Positions 62,857-64,000 of a DNA stretch of 64,000 nt are shown one piece after another (position 1 is the stretch's first letter; the number at the start of each line of letters is the position of its first letter). A program made the translations under genes and the position numbers. The DNA comes from Hyphomicrobium denitrificans ATCC 51888 (GTDB taxonomy: Bacteria > Pseudomonadota > Alphaproteobacteria > Rhizobiales > Hyphomicrobiaceae), in NCBI RefSeq assembly GCF_000143145.1, contig NC_014313.1:2542001-2606000 (forward strand), given 5' to 3'. Under the pieces are notes generated by a model that was not told the origin of the DNA, made no database searches, and saw only the letters and a list, made by a program, of their open reading frames with translations.

Positions 62857-64000
62857 TCATTTCTTGAAACCGAAGATATTAGGGAATTTCGATAGTTTCT
62901 CTTTGATCTGGCCGCCGAACGTATTGCGGGACTGAAGCCGCTCGTAAGCCGATTCGCGGTCGAGAGTTTGGCGATACTTGCTGAAATTGGCTTTATCCGC
63001 TTCCACGAGGGACGCGCGCTCTTCGGGCGTCAGCGGACCCACCCGCGACATCGGCGGGCGGATCAGGGTCCGCTCGACCATCGACGGCTCGCCCTTACCG
63101 TGAAGCAGAGAGACGAGGGCCTCACCCACCTTAAGCTCCTGAATCGCGCGTTCGGTGTCGATGGCGGGGTTGGAGCGGAAGGTCTGAGCCGCAGCGCGAA
63201 TCGCCTTCTGCTCCTTCGGCGTGAAGGCGCGAAGCGCGTGCTGGATGCGGTTGCCGAGCTGAGCCGAAACACGGTCGGGCACGTCGGCGGGGCTCTGCGT
63301 CACGTAGTAAACGCCAACGCCCTTAGAGCGGATGAGGCGCGTGACGCGCTCGATCTGTTCGAGCACGGCCTTCGGCGCCTCGTTGAAGAGAAGGTGCGCC
63401 TCGTCGAACAGGAACACGAGCTTCGGCTTGTCGAGATCGCCAACCTCGGGCAGCTTTTCGAACAGTTCTGTCAGCAGCCAGAGCAGGAACGTCGAATAGA
63501 GACGCGGCGTGTCCATCAGTTTCTCGGCGGCAAGAATATTGACGACGCCGCGCCCATCGGGCGTCGTCTTGATGAAATCCATGATGTCGAGCGCCGGCTC
63601 GCCGAAAAATTTGTCGGCGGCCTGTTCTTCGAGCACCAGAAGGCGGCGCTGGATGACGCCGACGGTCGACGTCGCGACGTGGCCGTATTTGCTTCTGATC
63701 TCCGAGGCGCGCTTGCCCATCTCATCGATGACGGAGCGCAAATCTTTGAGATCGAGGATCGTCATGTTCCTATCGCCGGCTTCGCGCTCGTCGGCCGCCC
63801 AGCGGAAGGCGATGTTCAAGACGCCTTCCTGCGGCTCGGTCAGCTCCATCAGGCGCGAGAGGAGTAGCGGTCCCATTTCCTGCACCGTGGCGCGCACGGG
63901 ATGGCCAGCGTCACCGAAGATATCCCAGAACACCGTGGGGAACGCTGCGTTGCCGTAGTTGTTGATGCCGATTTCGGCGGCGCGCGCGACGAGCTTCGGG
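62857..64000 (-). CDS. HerA/YjgR-type DUF853 ATPase (3' part; 5' end outside window)
   Basis: The visible 381 codons continue past the window end without a stop. Conserved segments include FPTVFWDIFGDAGHPVRATVQEMGPLLLSRL, the Walker B-like LVFLFDEAHLLFNEAPKAVLEQIERVTRLIRSKGVGVYYVTQSP, and C-terminal ALVSLLHGKGEPSMVERTLIRPPMSRVGPLT. This is the DUF853 family of HerA-like helicases/ATPases (YjgR type). The Walker A lies upstream beyond the edge. Confidence 0.9.
   Translation of the reverse strand, partial: PKLVARAAEIGINNYGNAAFPTVFWDIFGDAGHPVRATVQEMGPLLLSRLMELTEPQEGVLNIAFRWAADEREAGDRNMTILDLKDLRSVIDEMGKRASEIRSKYGHVATSTVGVIQRRLLVLEEQAADKFFGEPALDIMDFIKTTPDGRGVVNILAAEKLMDTPRLYSTFLLWLLTELFEKLPEVGDLDKPKLVFLFDEAHLLFNEAPKAVLEQIERVTRLIRSKGVGVYYVTQSPADVPDRVSAQLGNRIQHALRAFTPKEQKAIRAAAQTFRSNPAIDTERAIQELKVGEALVSLLHGKGEPSMVERTLIRPPMSRVGPLTPEERASLVEADKANFSKYRQTLDRESAYERLQSRNTFGGQIKEKLSKFPNIFGFKK

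Overview
The window is a gene-dense, GC-rich chromosomal segment of an alphaproteobacterium, most likely of the Hyphomicrobiales (Rhizobiales) and perhaps Hyphomicrobiaceae. The evidence is the cell-cycle regulator ctrA beside fliJ and sciP, petABC with PetP/PetR-type regulators, an lgt-midA-pgeF cluster, an MucR-independent H-NS/HvrA-type protein, btaAB betaine-lipid genes, and RIME-like mosaic repeats. I found no phage, transposase, integrase or CRISPR array. It reads as core chromosome with a few accessory genes.

Layout. 0-8 kb: an MBL-fold hydrolase, a double-barrel outer-membrane protein, ctrA, fliJ, a lipoprotein, sciP, mnmA and a PmtA-like lipid methyltransferase. 8-16.9 kb: tRNA-Met, arfB, a phytoene-dehydrogenase-like oxidoreductase, ilvE, the petP/petR/histidine-kinase operon, proC and a YbjN-like gene. 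17-30 kb: ubiK divergent from lgt-midA-pgeF, then a duplicated-domain lipoprotein, prs, an outer-membrane-type protein, an alcohol dehydrogenase, zur, rplY-pth, ychF and small conserved genes. 29.9-36.3 kb (mostly minus strand): katA, and a tightly overlapping run apt / Zn-ribbon / alpha-beta hydrolase / mtnA / class II aldolase, with mtnP nearby. This looks like methylthioadenosine salvage of the DHAP-shunt type. 36.4-39.2 kb: petABC (cytochrome bc1). 39.4-49.8 kb: trmL, an ABC exporter, hemF, a DUF2235 hydrolase, an Old Yellow Enzyme, a lysozyme-like secreted protein, a CoA NUDIX hydrolase and cca. 50.2-53 kb: a metallophosphoesterase (probable PlcP) with btaA and btaB, which together would replace phospholipids by betaine lipids under phosphate starvation. 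53-64 kb: an acidic low-complexity protein, groESL with a CIRCE operator, an H-NS-type protein, sodB, two patatin-like phospholipases, a DUF4236 protein and the 3' part of a HerA-like ATPase gene cut by the window end.

The most notable non-genic signals are: (1) three copies of a 41-nt palindromic element whose stems differ by compensatory changes; (2) RIME-like repeats at the left edge and at 35.3 kb, the latter supplying both stop codons of two convergent genes; (3) CtrA boxes before sciP and fliJ; (4) a long hairpin abutting the start codon of the cyclic-nucleotide-binding patatin; and (5) a candidate PHO box before plcP-btaAB. All calls come from reading the sequence and remembered family features; no database search was run.
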